The notes under the pieces: model-generated
Database searches by the model: none
Told to the model about the DNA's origin: nothing
The model's input: only the letters and a program-made list of their open reading frames with translations
NCBI GenBank assembly: GCA_002688335.1
Contig: NZCQ01000061.1
Location: 1 to 11,773, forward strand
From: Candidatus Pacearchaeota archaeon
Lineage (GTDB): Archaea > Nanobdellota > Nanobdellia > Pacearchaeales > GW2011-AR1
Direction: 5' to 3'
Length of the DNA stretch: 11,773 bases
Shown here: positions 1-8,400 of the stretch, piece after piece
Position numbering within the stretch: the stretch's first letter is position 1
Layout: every line of letters starts with the position of its first letter
Translations under genes and position numbers: made by a program

Positions 1-1
1 T

Positions 2-3000
2 GATCTTGCTCTTGCAAAAAAGAATATATTGCTTTCCCAAAAGTATGGGGCTTCAAGCGGAATTGGAAGATTAAATAGAGACCAGTTTGATTTATATCAG
101 ACTCAAACAATGATGGATCTTGCAAGAGCTGAAGATCAAAGATCTTATGATGAGCTTTCAGCATTTATAACAGATCTTGGAGAAGAAAGTATTTGGCAAA
201 AACCTATTGATGCACTAACATATATTAGTATGCCCTGGACTACGGGATATAAAATATTAAACATCGATTCATATATTGAGCAAGTGGGGGTAAATATTGA
301 TTCTGCGAGTCAAATTGGACTTGCAGCAGAACAATTGAATAAGTTAGTTTCAAATGGAGTGACATTAAATAATTATCAAAATTTGAGATATGAGGAAAAA
401 TTCTTAAGTATCTATCAAACTAATGGGTATGATGATATCATTCCTACTGAAGTAATGCGTGAAGTGTTTGAGAATGGGCAGTACAAGTTTGCTTCTGGTT
501 CTGAGAAAAAATATGAGGTTATGAAATCTCTTCTTGAAGAAAAGGGGTACTCAATAAATAATCCGGTACTTTATCAAAGATTCTTTGACACGCAAAAACA
601 TGTTGCTTTGCTTAAGAAAATGACGGATGCAAATACTGGGGACAAAACACTTGCTTCCTTAATGGGAAATGGGAACTATGTTGCTCCAACAGGGGAAATA
701 GGTGAGAGAATTGGGCTTAGTGCGGAGAAATATTATGGGTTGTTTGCTGCAGATATTATTTTAAATCCAATTAATCTACTTGGGGCAGGGTTTGCTGCAA
801 GGGGGGCTGGTGCAACTTCACTTGGTCTTGGAACGGGTTTACGTAGCACAGCTAAGGCATGGGCGAGTATTTCTGCATCCAATCTTGGGAAAGCATATCT
901 AAGAGAGGTTTTAGTTGATTCTACAATTGCTCTTGGACTTGAAGGACTTGCAGAAGTTGAACCAGCTATTGCGAGAAATTTTGGACTTGCACTGGGGGTA
1001 ATTGCCGGAGGGGGTGCTGGAATTAGTGGAATAAAAAAACTTGTTAATCGTGAGGTGAAGGTGTTTTCAGATCTTAGTGGAGGGAATAGATTTGTTGTAA
1101 AAAGTTTGGATGAAACTTCGGTTGATGGGCTTAAGAAAAGTTTTGATTTTGATGTAGCAAGGTTATCTCCTGATGGAAAAACATTAATTGGAAAAATAAA
1201 TGGAGAAGAAGTGATAATTGCTGTTGGCAATACTAAAGGGCTTTATGATGTTGAAATGTTAAGGCGAATGGAAATATTTGGGGAGGGAGAGAGTGCGCGA
1301 AGGGCAATGCAGGATCTTAGTGATTATGTTAATGGGAGAGAGGTTGGTGAGGTTGGTACTGGATCTTTAACTAAAACTGATAATGCTTTTGCAATAGAAA
1401 GAATTAAAGAAGGGAATCTTTATCCGGAAGATATGAGTAAATTAGTTGATATAGAACTTGCTTTAAGAAAGGGTGCGCGTGAGGCGGAGGAGGCTGGGAA
1501 TTTTGATCTGGCTAAAAGATTCCTTGCTGATGCAGAAAAACTTGCTGAAGAGGGAATTACTGATATTGACAAAGCATTACTTGTAGCACATTATTCTGGT
1601 AATGTTCCTATTGCAGGTAGTGAGCTTAGAACAAATCCTATAGCTAAATTTCTTGAGTCAAGAAGACTTGGTGTTAATAGAGAAAGTTTGCAGTTGCTTG
1701 GAGATCAGGGGATTTTGGGGAGAACCCTTACAACCTCAGATATTAAACGACATGGTTCTCCAGTTTTTGATTCCAAAAAAGTTGAGGCTTTTTTAGATCA
1801 TCCAGATCCAGAAGTTTCGGCAGCACGAAAAAAACTTGTGGATAGTGTAGATCACGTTACTTTTGATGAATTTGATGATAACCTTGCAGAAACAACAGCA
1901 AAACTTAATGCATTGTTAAAAGAAAATGGTAAACCTTATGTGCGACTCCTCGGTGCAAATCCCACTGAATCTGAAAGATTTATTGCAGAGCTTGCAGATC
2001 CTCATTTATCAACAAGACCTGTTGAATCAACTTTTTTTCAGTTTCGTTTCGAATCTGAAAATATTCATAAAGGAGCAAACATTGGAAGGTGGATTGATGA
2101 GGGTAAGGATACATTTGTTATTTTTGATGATCAAATATCTAGTATACACTCCTCAGAGATTATATCGATTGGTAGGAGTTTTGAAGGATCTGGAATTAGA
2201 CCTACTTTATATATTGCAGCACCATATAGTTCAAAGGCAGTAATTGATAATATAATGAAAACTGCGAATGAATATGGAGTAGATGTAGTTGTTGTAAGTA
2301 ATCAAGAAGTTAAAACATTAAGTGATATATTAAGTGTTGATGAAATTAATACATTGAGAGGGGCAACGGATCATGGAGATTATATTTATGATTCTAAATT
2401 TAATCCGGGAACAACTTTGCTTCCCCATAGGTTATCTTATGATACTGAACTTAATTGGGAATTAATCAATTTATTCAGAGATCATGTTCCGTTTTATGAA
2501 ATACCGGGTACGCCTTATCATCAAATGGTGAATGATGAGATGACAAGATATAAAAATCCTCAATATAGGAAAATTCCAGAGACTAGTATTTTCCCAAGTA
2601 CTATTAAGAATCAAGAGGGTAGAGAATTTGATATCGATAATTATCGAACTTATGATAGAAACGTTGATGATTATGAGGATTTTACTATACTTGGAGCTAA
2701 ATCTCCAGGTCCAGTTGAAGATTATTATCAGGCACGTCGTATTTATGCTAACAAAGGTCAACTTGTAAATAAGGGACAGACGATAAGAGGTGCAGACGAT
2801 CTTTTAGGTGTTGAAGAGGATGTGGTATATCTTTGGACAATTGATGAATATGGAGCTTTATTTATTGGGAGAAGATTTGGAGTGAATGAAAATGATTATC
2901 AATTAAATCATGGAATTTTATCTTATGGAGATTCTGTAATAGGTGGGGGTGAGATAAAATTTATAATTAAAAAGGGAAAAATTTCAGAAATAATTGCAAA

Positions 3001-3139
3001 TACTCAAACAGGCCATTATGCTCCATTAAGAGTACCCGGAGTTTCACTTGATGAATTTAATGAACAATCACTTAGAGCATTAAGGGATTATTTTGCAACA
3101 TATGTATATAAGATTATTTTACTTTTTAGGTTTTCTTAA
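2..3139 (+). CDS. Giant toxin-like/surface effector protein, 5'-truncated by window edge; Hint-free paralogue of the 5462-10338 pair
   Basis: The frame is open from base 2, so the TTG at 29 is only an internal codon and the true start lies outside the window. About 1045 codons are visible. The first ~450 form a helical body matching residues ~712-1150 of the protein at 5462: shared words include SIYQTNGYDD/MVYQSNNYDD, DTQKHVALL/DTAKHVALI and ILNPINLLGAGFAARG/ILVSPANLIGAGLIARG. Hydrophobic glycine-rich stretches lie near 755-850 and 970-1035. An extra charged helical segment (about 1368-1770) follows. Next comes a region (about 1774-2523) matching the tip at 9532-10299; its DD motif at 2126-2131 lacks the following Ser-Gly, so the phosphoribosyltransferase-like loop looks degenerate. 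The last ~200 residues have no counterpart in the paralogue and contain a beta-rich tail with HGILSYG and TGHYAP. Its 3' end overlaps the convergent gene by 21 bp. I infer a secreted effector; the enzymatic role is unknown. Confidence 0.9.
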   Translation, partial: DLALAKKNILLSQKYGASSGIGRLNRDQFDLYQTQTMMDLARAEDQRSYDELSAFITDLGEESIWQKPIDALTYISMPWTTGYKILNIDSYIEQVGVNIDSASQIGLAAEQLNKLVSNGVTLNNYQNLRYEEKFLSIYQTNGYDDIIPTEVMREVFENGQYKFASGSEKKYEVMKSLLEEKGYSINNPVLYQRFFDTQKHVALLKKMTDANTGDKTLASLMGNGNYVAPTGEIGERIGLSAEKYYGLFAADIILNPINLLGAGFAARGAGATSLGLGTGLRSTAKAWASISASNLGKAYLREVLVDSTIALGLEGLAEVEPAIARNFGLALGVIAGGGAGISGIKKLVNREVKVFSDLSGGNRFVVKSLDETSVDGLKKSFDFDVARLSPDGKTLIGKINGEEVIIAVGNTKGLYDVEMLRRMEIFGEGESARRAMQDLSDYVNGREVGEVGTGSLTKTDNAFAIERIKEGNLYPEDMSKLVDIELALRKGAREAEEAGNFDLAKRFLADAEKLAEEGITDIDKALLVAHYSGNVPIAGSELRTNPIAKFLESRRLGVNRESLQLLGDQGILGRTLTTSDIKRHGSPVFDSKKVEAFLDHPDPEVSAARKKLVDSVDHVTFDEFDDNLAETTAKLNALLKENGKPYVRLLGANPTESERFIAELADPHLSTRPVESTFFQFRFESENIHKGANIGRWIDEGKDTFVIFDDQISSIHSSEIISIGRSFEGSGIRPTLYIAAPYSSKAVIDNIMKTANEYGVDVVVVSNQEVKTLSDILSVDEINTLRGATDHGDYIYDSKFNPGTTLLPHRLSYDTELNWELINLFRDHVPFYEIPGTPYHQMVNDEMTRYKNPQYRKIPETSIFPSTIKNQEGREFDIDNYRTYDRNVDDYEDFTILGAKSPGPVEDYYQARRIYANKGQLVNKGQTIRGADDLLGVEEDVVYLWTIDEYGALFIGRRFGVNENDYQLNHGILSYGDSVIGGGEIKFIIKKGKISEIIANTQTGHYAPLRVPGVSLDEFNEQSLRALRDYFATYVYKIILLFRFS
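2820..3110 (+). other. C-terminal beta-rich tail domain with HGILSYG...GGGEI...TGHYAP motif
   Basis: Alternating short strands (VVYLWTIDEYGALFIGRRFG, then an Asn-His-Gly-Ile-Leu motif, Gly-Gly-Gly-Glu-Ile, and Thr-Gly-His-Tyr-Ala-Pro) end the protein. From memory this pattern (H-x-x-L-x-x-G, then AGE-like, then SGHY-x-P) resembles a small domain at the C-termini of bacterial effectors and polymorphic toxins. I cannot name the family with certainty and could not search for it. It is absent from the paralogue's 413-aa tip protein, so it is an extra module specific to this gene. Confidence 0.45.
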
Positions 3140-3140
3140 T
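3112..3140 (+). terminator. Possible T-tract archaeal terminator at end of the giant gene
   Basis: Three runs of four or five T (TTTT, TTTTT, TTTT) fall in the last codons just before the TAA stop. Archaeal RNA polymerase terminates at T tracts without needing a hairpin. The placement inside the coding end is unusual and the genome is T-rich, so support is weak. Confidence 0.25.
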
Positions 3141-3796
3141 ACTGATAATGTTTCTTCCCAAATGGGGTCATTTCTCTTTTTAATTCCAGGAATAATAAGG
3201 TTTTGTGCAAAATCTAGATGATCTGAAAGATCTTCTCCAATAATCGATAAAAAATGAAATGTTGAGAAAATTGTTGAAGTCCTACTTCTTATGTAATCTT
3301 CTCTGAATCTCCTATTTAGACTTAAAGTTTCTTCCTTGGGAGAGTCTATTAATGAAAGGCATTTTTGAAGTGATTTATTATATAGTTCATCAAATTTGTC
3401 TGCTGTATCCTTAATTAAGTCTCTTGTATCACAATCACTATAGATAATTAATGCTTCATTATAACAATTTAGGAAATTATCTTCAGATTCATTTTCTGAA
3501 CTTGTTCTAAATCTTAGGCCTATTTGACCTCGAACTGATTTTAGTTTATACCTAAAATGAAAATGTTCATTTGTTCCAAAATCTATAGGGCATTCATCAT
3601 AATTATTATCATTTGTTCTTACTTTTTCTTTGAACTTTTGCATGACTTCTGCTACATCCTCCCTTCTAATTGGATCAAGTTTAATTACTGGACCGTGCAT
3701 TACTTCATATTCCTTACCTGTAAGGTCTGAAATATATTTGTAACTTTTACCCCATTCATCTAATGCTCTTTCTAAGTTAAATTCGCGAACATTCAT
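3119..3796 (-). CDS. Unknown 225-aa soluble protein, second gene of phosphoesterase operon
   Basis: I do not recognise this family. The protein is charged, has no signal peptide or membrane segment, and is probably cytoplasmic. Its N-terminal half carries aromatic and basic strands (EHFHFRYKL, GQIGLRFR) and the C-terminal half is predicted helical, ending near IPGIKKRNDPIWEE. The ATG at 3794-3796 overlaps the TGA of the phosphoesterase gene in an ATGA, so the two are translationally coupled; an AAGGA lies just upstream on the minus strand. Its 3' end overlaps the giant gene's end tail-to-tail by 21 bp. Being next to a toxin-like gene makes it a candidate immunity or modulator protein, but that is inference from position only. 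Confidence 0.8.
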   Translation of the reverse strand: MNVREFNLERALDEWGKSYKYISDLTGKEYEVMHGPVIKLDPIRREDVAEVMQKFKEKVRTNDNNYDECPIDFGTNEHFHFRYKLKSVRGQIGLRFRTSSENESEDNFLNCYNEALIIYSDCDTRDLIKDTADKFDELYNKSLQKCLSLIDSPKEETLSLNRRFREDYIRSRTSTIFSTFHFLSIIGEDLSDHLDFAQNLIIPGIKKRNDPIWEETLSVLRKPKK

Positions 3797-4464
3797 TTTT
3801 CCTTACTTGTTTTTTTAGTTTTACTTGGAAACTCTATTTTTTTTAAACCTTCTAAATTATAATGCCGAATTATTCCTAAAGAGGTATCAAGAACTGAAAA
3901 GGTTTGTGATCTTTTAGATCCTTGTCCTAAACTACCCGGGTTAATGATATATTTTTTACTGGTGTCAAGACTTACTTCATTTCCAGGTAACTCGAAAGTA
4001 TGGCCACTATTTGGATTACTTGGATCAACTTGATAAACTTTCTGTTTATGGGTATGGCCAAATAAAAAAAAGTTGGTATCAGGATGATTAGACAAAAGAT
4101 ATTCTGCTTCTTCCCTAATATCTTCAATACGCTCTAAATATTTTAATGGGTTCTTCCTTGAGCAATGAAAAAGAAATAAATCCTCTTGTTCTCTGAAATG
4201 AGGTAATCCGTTTAAAAAAAACTGATTATGAATTTCTAATTTATCTGAATCGTCAGTATATTCTTCATGATTTCCCCTAATCCCCACATTATTTGGCATT
4301 TTTCTAAATAAATCAACTACCCTACTTTCGTCATATGATCTACCTTTGTTTAAGAAATCACCAAGGCAGAGAGTATAATCTCTATTGAAATCATTGCTAA
4401 GTTCATCAAATCTCTGCATTGCTTCAAGATTTCCTTGTATATCTGAAATTATTAAATATCTCAT
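3793..4464 (-). CDS. Calcineurin-like metallophosphoesterase (YfcE/MJ0936-type)
   Basis: A 223-aa protein with the full set of metallophosphoesterase motifs in order: SDIQGN (Asp8), LGDFLNKG (Asp36), RGNHEE (Asn65-His66-Glu67), FHCS (His100), FGHTHK (His137, His139) and the family's NPGSLGQ signature (175-181). These residues build the two-metal site that hydrolyses phosphodiester or phosphomonoester bonds; the substrate cannot be read from sequence. The usual first motif is D-x-H-G-N, but residue 10 here is Gln, so one metal ligand is replaced. The length fits the small archaeal/bacterial YfcE-like group. It is first in a two-gene minus-strand operon and has a TATA-like box 36-48 bases upstream, so the leader is short. 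The family call is firm; its link to the neighbouring effector genes is not established. Confidence 0.93.
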   Translation of the reverse strand: MRYLIISDIQGNLEAMQRFDELSNDFNRDYTLCLGDFLNKGRSYDESRVVDLFRKMPNNVGIRGNHEEYTDDSDKLEIHNQFFLNGLPHFREQEDLFLFHCSRKNPLKYLERIEDIREEAEYLLSNHPDTNFFLFGHTHKQKVYQVDPSNPNSGHTFELPGNEVSLDTSKKYIINPGSLGQGSKRSQTFSVLDTSLGIIRHYNLEGLKKIEFPSKTKKTSKEK

Positions 4465-4499
4465 TTGGAGTTTAATTAGTTGGAAAAAGATGTTATTTT

Positions 4500-4512
4500 G
4501 AATTTATAAATT
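4500..4512 (-). promoter_or_regulatory. TATA-like box for the phosphoesterase operon
   Basis: On the minus strand the sequence reads AAATTTATAAATT, an archaeal-type TATA element. Transcription would start about 25 bases on, roughly 15-20 bases before the ATG at 4464. The element is nearly palindromic, so it could be read either way. Confidence 0.45.
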
Positions 4513-4519
4513 TAACTAT

Positions 4520-4563
4520 TTGTTATTACTTAAAAGATATTACAATCTAGAAAGATTTAAAAA
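4520..4563 (+). repeat. 44-bp exact repeat, copy 1 (promoter module)
   Basis: This stretch is identical, base for base, to 11384-11427. It runs from TTGTTATTACTTAAAAG to AAAGATTTAAAAA. Inside is a perfect inverted repeat AATCT-AGAA-AGATT (4544-4557) that overlaps a BRE/TATA-like element. Both copies sit in divergent intergenic regions, about 55-60 bp upstream of a minus-strand gene. A shared regulated promoter is the simplest reading. Confidence 0.85.
4549..4563 (+). promoter_or_regulatory. BRE/TATA-like promoter within the 44-bp repeat, copy 1
   Basis: AGAAAG followed by ATTTAAAAA fits an archaeal BRE plus TATA box. Transcription would begin near 4583-4590, about where an ATG occurs (4582), but that frame stops after 10 codons. 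This copy therefore drives a leader, a small RNA or a decayed gene rather than a clear protein. Confidence 0.5.
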
Positions 4564-4660
4564 TGGAATTTATAAAGTTAAATGATATTTCAAAGCAGAC
4601 AAAAGTCGGTTTAGAAATGGCAGGGGTGTTTAGCGCTTACATTCCTTAATCTTCTTAATG
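4563..4660 (+). pseudogene. Possible decayed 5' remnant of a gene like that at 11449
   Basis: The base-for-base repeat ends at 4563, but loose similarity seems to continue. An ATG at 4582 lies 3 bases from the position equivalent to the ATG at 11449. ATTCCTTAATC (4641-4651) also falls within 6 bases of the position equivalent to AATCCCTAATA (11511-11521). The frame from 4582 is closed by TAG at 4612-4614. A 28-codon frame (4563-4649) exists, but its ATG overlaps the TATA box and so is an unlikely start. The stretch may equally be non-coding leader of the operon at 4707. Confidence 0.25.
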
Positions 4661-4672
4661 TAGTTTTTAGGG

Positions 4673-4686
4673 TTTAATTTTTAAAC
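4673..4686 (+). promoter_or_regulatory. TATA-like box for the 4707-10338 operon
   Basis: TTTAATTTTTAAAC is centred about 26 bases before the ATG at 4707, the spacing expected for a leaderless archaeal transcript. No ribosome-binding site precedes this ATG, which agrees with leaderless initiation. Confidence 0.5.
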
Positions 4687-4706
4687 AAGAAAAACCTAAT
4701 AGAGTT

Positions 4707-5465
4707 ATGAAAAAAGGGCAGAAAAGAGGTCAGATAGCTATACTCTTAGTTGTTGCAATAGTCATAGTTGCTACAGTAGTATTTATCTTTTTTTTAAACG
4801 CTAGTTCTAAACAGACTGCGATTGATGTATCAAAAATAGATCCGGTGTTTAGACCGGTTTATAGGGGAATGACTGATTGTATAAGGGAGGGGGCGGAGGA
4901 TGGACTGATACTATCAGGGCTTGGGGGTGGGAAAATTACGCCGACAGAAAATTATGAAAATACAAGTCTTGGGGCTGTCTCATATGGTTTAAGAAATGGA
5001 AATAATATATTATATAGTGAGGGGGAGATTGAAAAAGATATTGGCGAATATATCGATCAAACGATACCTTTTTGTTTAAATAGTGCAGATTATCCGAACT
5101 TAATTATTTCGCAGGATATACCCAAAACAGACGTAAAAATAATGGAAGAAGAAGTTATAGTAAACACAAGATTGAAACTGAGTATAACTAATGAGAATAA
5201 AACTACTCTGTTTGAGAATAATTATCCTGTAGAAATTAATGTTAGACTTGGCCATATTCTTGAAGTTGCAAGTGGGATAATTAATAAACAAAAAAAAGTC
5301 GGAGATAAGATACCTTTGTTTGAAGTTATTGGGCAAGATCTTGATGTAGTATTTGACTATCTTGATCCAGATACAATTGTATATATAATTCATGATGAAA
5401 AATCAGAAATTGACGGTCTTGATTATAATTTTGTATTTTTGGCAGATCTTGAGGTGAGCGAATGA
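4707..5465 (+). CDS. Pilin-like membrane-anchored protein with KRGQIAI N-terminus
   Basis: A 252-aa protein starting with a basic segment and KRGQIAILLVV, then one long hydrophobic helix to about residue 31. This resembles an archaeal class III (type IV pilin-like) signal, with possible prepilin-peptidase cleavage after Gly7, although the usual Glu at +5 of the mature protein is missing. The rest is an extracytoplasmic domain with two cysteines (Cys58, Cys123) that could form a disulfide, and alternating beta strands toward the C-terminus. Proteins of this shape are numerous in Woesearchaeota/Pacearchaeota genomes, mostly uncharacterised. The start fits a leaderless transcript. The stop overlaps the next start as ATGA (5462-5465), so it is co-translated with the secreted 1212-aa protein and may help anchor or display it (inference). 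A plain N-terminal membrane anchor rather than a true pilin remains possible. Confidence 0.85.
   Translation: MKKGQKRGQIAILLVVAIVIVATVVFIFFLNASSKQTAIDVSKIDPVFRPVYRGMTDCIREGAEDGLILSGLGGGKITPTENYENTSLGAVSYGLRNGNNILYSEGEIEKDIGEYIDQTIPFCLNSADYPNLIISQDIPKTDVKIMEEEVIVNTRLKLSITNENKTTLFENNYPVEINVRLGHILEVASGIINKQKKVGDKIPLFEVIGQDLDVVFDYLDPDTIVYIIHDEKSEIDGLDYNFVFLADLEVSE
5451..5457 (+). promoter_or_regulatory. Shine-Dalgarno site GAGGTGA for the 1212-aa protein
   Basis: GAGGTGA ends 4 bases before the ATG at 5462, inside the end of the pilin-like gene. It matches the archaeal 16S 3'-end complement and confirms the start chosen for the downstream gene. Confidence 0.8.
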
Positions 5466-8400
5466 TTTTGGGAAATCAAAAATTTTGGAAGTGGATATCT
5501 ATTTTATTGATCTTAATGTTAGTTAATCCTGTGTTTGCTCAAACGAGTATTGAACTTGAGTATAATAAAATACCTGAAGATGAAAATTTAAATAAAATTG
5601 AGAATGAAAATATTCGGACAGTGATGTCATTGATGATAGACTCAGAATTACTTTCTTCTGGAAAAAAGGGAAGTGTGATTGTTTACGAAAATGGTATAAT
5701 GGATATATATGGGTCTGGCGGGGAGCTTGTGGCGCGCATTCCAAAAGGTGTTGTTTTAAGACCAAGTAAAGATAGGTCTGGATTAATTGCAAGTGGAATA
5801 TTTTCTCAATCTGTTAGGGAGAGGGGAGCCTGGACTAGTGGAACAAGACATGTTAAAGAAGAGGGGCTTGAGATATTTGGGGTTAATATTCAATCTAAAA
5901 AGAACTCAGAGGTTGAGTTTGTTAATAATGATGGGAAAAGTAATGTTATAATAAATAAGGGAGTGGTAAATATTGCTATAAGAGATTTAGAATATAGAGG
6001 GGTTGGACCTATAATAAAAGATACTGAGAAATTTAAGAAACAACCTGCTGTCTTTAGGGTTGATGAAAATGGAGAACTAGAATATGCGTTGTTTAAATCT
6101 ACGGAGAAGCAAACATATAAATTCAGATATAAAGGGAGAGATTATTATGCAAGTATTGATGAAGAGGGTATTTTACTTTTTGATGGAAAAGCTGGCAGTA
6201 TTAAGGGAGAGTCAGTTAATCGGATGGTTTTTGAGGATGGTAATGTGATTTTGGGTGCGGAGGAAAATTATTTTGAAGCAACTCTTAATGATGAAGGGTG
6301 GGTGAAGAAAGCTCTAGTTAAAAATGGGAAACTTTCTTCACTTCGAAAGGGAGAATTTTCTTCTATAACTGGAGAATTAACGGTAGTTTTTAATAAGGAT
6401 GAATTTGACAAACTTATCTCTGAAGGTGGAAATATTGTGTATGTTGGGGAGGAAAAAATAGAGTTTTTTGGAGTTGTTAGTGCAGAGGGACTTTCTGCCT
6501 CACGTCATTTTTATCATGGAACAAATGAGGCGCATAATTCTTATGATCTGAATGAAAAAAAATTTGAAATAAGTTCTGATGCACGCTTTGGAAATGCTAA
6601 TTACCAGATTGAAGTTGAAGATGGTGAAGCATTTTTTAAACTGCGAGATGAAAGTTCACGTGGTGTGGAATTTGAGTTTGATATTAACTATCCAACCGGA
6701 CTTACAATTAGTGGGAAAATGGGTCCTGATAGCGGAGAAATTTTTATAACAGATGCTGGGAAAAGTTATTTTATTAAAGATTTAATGAGTGAAATTGAAC
6801 GCGGAACTATTTCAAGCGAAATGATATTAAATGGTAAGGCTGCAACAAGCCTCTTTGAGGGAAAAAAAGATATGTATGAAGGCATTCTTGATACTCTTGA
6901 GTCTAAGGGAGAAAAAGGGAGTAAGAAATGGTATGAAGCAAAACTTGCACAATTAAAAAATAAGCAAAACATTGATATATTGTCTGGTAAGAGCACTATC
7001 TCAAAAAAGACCTACCTTGAAATACTTGATCAAATTAATGAAATAAAGAGTGAAATTGAAAATATTGACTTAATCTTGGAAACTAATGAAAATGAATATG
7101 GAGGGATAACTGAAAGTGGAGAATCCTTTAGTAATGATGCGATAGAGAAAATAAGGTCTGAAAATAGAGAAAATCAAAAAAGAATACTTGAAGAGAAGAA
7201 AGAAAAATTACTTTTGCAATATTCCCAGTTTAATGAATATGCGGGAGATACATTATTATCTTTATTAAAAAATGGGGAAGATTCTAAAGAATACTCCGGA
7301 GATGGGATTGTAAGTAGTCCCAGTAGTTTTTACGAAAGAGCATATGAATCTGGAGGGATGGATGAGGATACTTATTCATTAAGAAAGATTGATGTTAACC
7401 TAGAGTATGGTAATTATGATTTAGCGATTAAAGAAGCAGAGAGAATTATTGCAGTGGATAAAAATGATGAGTTAACGGCTGCAGCGTATACTAGACTTGG
7501 GATGAGTCAGTTTTTAAGTGGTAAGGTAGAATTAGATGAAGCAATTGGGAACTTAAGAGTTGCAACTAGTTTTGATCCCAATAGTGGGGAAGCTATATAT
7601 AATAATGAAATGGTTGCCCTTGCTCAGATTAGAGCTGTTGCAAAACTTGCTAGTAATGAGGGAGCTGCGAGTTTTGCAGATATTTCTTCATTAACTGGAG
7701 ATTTTGGGGAAGGGAGTAACTGGCAGTGGGCGTTTGATACTTTGTTTCTTGCGACTTCACCGTATAGTGTTTTAGATCAGGCATCAAGAATTGATGAATT
7801 TTTAGAAAGAGCGAATGTGAATATTGCAAAAGCAGACCTTGAGGCAATTGGTGCAGATCAAATGGGAAAGATTATTGCAAGTGGAAAAACTCTTGCATCA
7901 TATAGACAAGCAGGTCCAATAGATAGGTTCTTAATGGTTTATCAATCTAACAATTATGATGATGTAATTTCTACAGAAAGACTTGAGAGGATTTTACGTA
8001 ATGATGTTCTTGATGCGTTTAGAAGACCTCAGGATAAATTTAATAAAATGCTTGAATTAATTGAAGAGGAAGGAATTAGTTCAAAAAGTCCATTAATTAG
8101 GCGAAGACTTATGGATACAGCAAAACATGTTGCATTAATTTCTAGCCTGACGGATAAAAATAATAAAGATCATAATCCTACGCTTCACTCACTTTTATAT
8201 CAGACAAGATTTGTTGTTCCAACACGATCGGGAAAACCAATTGAAATAAGTCGTGAGGATTATCTTAAAAATTTTGCAAAAGATATTTTAGTTAGTCCTG
8301 CAAATCTCATTGGAGCCGGTCTTATTGCACGAGGGGTTGGAGCTAGTTCGAAATCCGGACTTCAACTTGCATTAAGAATGGGTTTACAGGAGGGAGTGGA

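Noticed and set aside
29..31. TTG at 29 as the real start of the first gene
   Set aside because: The frame is open to base 2, no ribosome-binding site precedes it, and the visible N-terminus aligns to residue ~712 of its paralogue, so most of the gene lies outside the window.
733..1230. Minus-strand 165-codon frame and other frames antisense or internal to the large genes (for example 1926-2243, 2471-2761, 5523-5792, 6766-6996)
   Set aside because: They lie wholly inside well-supported coding genes, lack start signals and have compositions expected of shadow frames.
4563..4649. A 28-codon gene
   Set aside because: Its ATG overlaps the TATA-like box of the only nearby promoter, so it would not be in the transcript, and the peptide resembles nothing I know.
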